The notes under the pieces: generated by a model
The model's database searches: none
The model's input: the letters and a program-made list of their open reading frames with translations, nothing else
Told to the model about the DNA's origin: nothing
NCBI GenBank assembly: GCA_937927905.1
Contig: CALFWP010000173.1
Span: 1 to 7,403, forward strand
Source of the DNA: an uncultured Neomegalonema sp.
GTDB taxonomy: Bacteria; Pseudomonadota; Alphaproteobacteria; Rhodobacterales; Rhodobacteraceae
Length of the DNA stretch: 7,403 nucleotides
Reading direction: 5' to 3'
In this document: in pieces, positions 6,329 to 7,403 of the stretch
How the letters are laid out: every line of letters begins with the position of its first letter
Position numbering within the stretch: position 1 is the stretch's first letter
Made by a program: the position numbers and the translations under genes

Positions 6329-6867
6329 AACCGCCAGCCGATGCGCATCCCCAGATTATCAAGGCCGGGGTTTTCACGGGCAATAAAGGCGTTCGAGATA
6401 TGGTCGTAATAGATCGAAACATTCAACCGCTCGGTCAGATCAACGCCAAGCTCCGCCGATAACCGGAACAGCACATTGCTGCCGAGGGTCTTGCGGTCCG
6501 CGTCAAAGCCCAGAGCCTCGCCGTTATGCACGGCACCGCCGCCCGCCAGCCCGAGCCAGAGCCGATCCGTCAGATCGAATGTCCATGTAAAACCCGCGTA
6601 AATCTGGCTGGTGCCGCCGCTGGTGTTGACCTGAGCGCCGATATGCGGGCGCGGTGCCCAAAGCGGTTCCAGAAACGCCGGAGAGGTAAACAGCACTTCA
6701 CCGTTGATATCCACACCGCTTTCCACCGGATCGGCGGCGACAATCCGCAAATCATGGGCCAGCACACCGAGCTTAACCTCGGAGACAATACCCGCAGGCT
6801 CCGCAAGCGCGGCGGACGGCACCGCAAAACTGAACAATAAAGAAAAAGCACGCAGGATTTTTTTCAT
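6325..6867 (-). CDS. pagL: Lipid A 3-O-deacylase (PagL-type acyloxyacyl hydrolase)
   Basis: PagL-type enzymes sit in the outer membrane as small beta-barrels and remove the 3-O-linked acyl chain from lipid A, altering surface charge and host recognition. The 180-residue protein has a signal peptide (MKKILRAF..., cleavage after ALA at 20-22). Barrel strands follow, such as GTSQIYAGFTWTFDL, RLWLGLAGGGAV and NVLFRLSAELGV, and the chain ends in an aromatic strand GMRIGWRF. The family signature is YYDHISNA (153-160) with H156 and S158 as the catalytic pair, followed by NPGLDNLG (166-173). In Pseudomonas PagL the third triad residue is a Glu 14 residues after the His; here that position is D170, with E165 nearby, so the acid residue is uncertain. 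The gene stands alone, convergent with argE (stop codons overlap) and divergent from pyrG. The Shine-Dalgarno sequence is weak (GTGGA just before the ATG). Confidence 0.88.
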   Translation of the reverse strand: MKKILRAFSLLFSFAVPSAALAEPAGIVSEVKLGVLAHDLRIVAADPVESGVDINGEVLFTSPAFLEPLWAPRPHIGAQVNTSGGTSQIYAGFTWTFDLTDRLWLGLAGGGAVHNGEALGFDADRKTLGSNVLFRLSAELGVDLTERLNVSIYYDHISNAFIARENPGLDNLGMRIGWRF

Positions 6868-6967
6868 GATCCACTATCCGGTCATTCATGTGGCCTGCCC
6901 CCGCGTGTTAGTGCATAAGCCATCGCCCATTGAAATGCCAGATGCATCAACGCGCACTGGACGCGCC

Positions 6968-7014
6968 GCTGCGAATCCTCTAGGGCTGGGATCCCGTGGG
7001 CCTAGGCGCGCAGC
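6968..7014. repeat. GC-rich imperfect palindrome upstream of pyrG
   Basis: Nested inverted repeats share nearly the same centre: GCTGCG (6968-6973) with CGCAGC (7009-7014), CTAGG (6980-6984) with CCTAG (7001-7005), and the palindrome GGGATCCC (6988-6995) in the middle. As RNA it could fold into a long interrupted hairpin, but no T-run follows on either strand, so it is not an ordinary intrinsic terminator. It ends 2 bp before TATAAT and covers where a -35 box would lie. This suggests an operator, or alternatively a REP-like or mobile palindromic repeat. Confidence 0.45.
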
Positions 7015-7016
7015 CG

Positions 7017-7022
7017 TATAAT
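7017..7022 (+). promoter_or_regulatory. Consensus -10 box for pyrG
   Basis: TATAAT is a perfect -10 match in an otherwise GC-rich context, 30 bp before the pyrG ATG. The predicted start of transcription is near 7029, giving a leader of about 25 nt. At 16-18 bp spacing the upstream sequence (CCGTGG region, 6993-7000) does not resemble TTGACA. The promoter may therefore depend on an activator or on the palindrome next to it. Confidence 0.45.
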
Positions 7023-7052
7023 AAGCGCGCAAAACACGGGGTTTTTCTGAGC

Positions 7053-7403
7053 ATGGCACGGTTTGTATTCATCACCGGAGGCGTCGTTTCCTCTTTAGGA
7101 AAGGGCCTGACGAGCGCGGCGCTGGGCGCGCTGTTACAGGCGCGGGGCTATTCGGTCCGTCTGCGCAAACTGGACCCGTATCTCAATGTCGATCCCGGTA
7201 CCATGAGTCCCTTTGAGCACGGGGAAGTGTTTGTCACCGATGACGGGGCGGAAACCGACCTTGATCTGGGCCATTACGAGCGCTTTACTGGTGTCGCCGC
7301 GCGCAAGACCGATTCGATTTCCTCAGGGCGGGTTTATCAGAACGTGCTGGATAAGGAACGGCGCGGGGACTACCTCGGCAAAACCATCCAGGTTATTCCG
7401 CAC
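7053..7403 (+). CDS. pyrG: CTP synthase, N-terminal part (runs off the window)
   Basis: CTP synthase aminates UTP to CTP using ATP and glutamine. These 117 codons belong to the N-terminal synthetase domain of a protein that is usually about 540 residues. The start MARFVFITGGVVSSLGKG contains the P-loop-like nucleotide-binding segment (9-18, with K17). RKLDPYLNVDPGTMSPFEHG (38-57) binds nucleotide phosphates and carries K39. GAETDLDLGHYERF (65-78) contains D71, the counterpart of the Mg-binding aspartate. The last visible residues (LGKTIQVIPH) are also family-typical. The reading frame is intact to the window edge. The start is fixed by the conserved M-x-(K/R)-(F/Y)-(I/V)-F-(I/V)-TGG beginning; the Shine-Dalgarno sequence is weak. 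In many alphaproteobacteria secG lies directly upstream, but here a divergent pagL-like gene does. Confidence 0.97.
   Translation, partial: MARFVFITGGVVSSLGKGLTSAALGALLQARGYSVRLRKLDPYLNVDPGTMSPFEHGEVFVTDDGAETDLDLGHYERFTGVAARKTDSISSGRVYQNVLDKERRGDYLGKTIQVIPH

Larger units (their letters stand above)
6868..7052. promoter_or_regulatory. Divergent spacer between pagL and pyrG
   Basis: No gene is seen in these 185 bp. The left half contains an 8-bp palindrome GATGCATC (6941-6948). The right half holds a GC-rich dyad (6968-7014) and then the pyrG -10 box. No tRNA could be built: GCGAATCC at 6971 faintly resembles a T-loop, but there is no matching D-arm, anticodon arm or acceptor stem. No convincing minus-strand promoter for pagL was found. 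Confidence 0.35.

Noticed and set aside
6966..7016. Possible tRNA suggested by GCGAATCC and GC-rich stems
   Set aside because: There is no GTTC T-loop, D-arm or anticodon arm, and the pairing pattern is that of one nested palindrome rather than a cloverleaf.
7031..7046. AAAAC/GTTTT mini-hairpin with T-run in the pyrG leader, considered as an attenuator
   Set aside because: The stem is only five A/T-rich pairs with no competing structure and is far too weak for a terminator.

Overview
The window looks like a chromosomal piece of an alphaproteobacterium. The evidence is a metal-site-variant HemB (AxD...D instead of three cysteines), an alphaproteobacterial-style ArgE, a PagL-type lipid A deacylase, and a moderate GC content that rises clearly in argE and pyrG. 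The genus cannot be fixed from sequence alone. Most of the window is housekeeping and cell-envelope genes, with one insertion-sequence end at the left edge. No phage, CRISPR, tRNA or rRNA was found.

Layout, left to right. Positions 1-123 hold the last 40 codons of an IS5-family transposase, followed by the presumed right end of the element near 139. Positions 245-898 (minus) encode a small exported outer-membrane beta-barrel protein. A 165-bp divergent spacer separates it from hemB (1064-2068, plus), and a ten-helix DMT/EamA transporter (2119-3006, plus) follows in the same direction. Converging on the transporter with only 8 bp between stop codons is a two-gene minus-strand operon (5015-3945, then 3932-3015). 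It encodes two exported SGNH/GDSL-type proteins, about half identical to each other by hand alignment and sharing all six mature cysteines. A 155-bp divergent spacer with small dyads precedes argE (5171-6328, plus). The argE stop codon overlaps the stop of a convergent pagL-like gene (6867-6325, minus). A 185-bp divergent spacer with a GC-rich imperfect palindrome and a perfect TATAAT leads to the start of pyrG (7053 onward, plus), which runs off the right edge.

Functionally, hemB (haem/tetrapyrrole synthesis), argE (arginine synthesis) and pyrG (CTP synthesis) are unrelated core metabolic genes. The minus-strand genes are all exported: one OM barrel, two periplasmic SGNH-fold proteins and one OM lipid A deacylase. 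Three of these are actual or probable esterase/acyl hydrolases acting on the envelope. The tandem SGNH pair is the least described element and the best candidate for new biology. Nothing else strongly suggests an undescribed multi-gene system.
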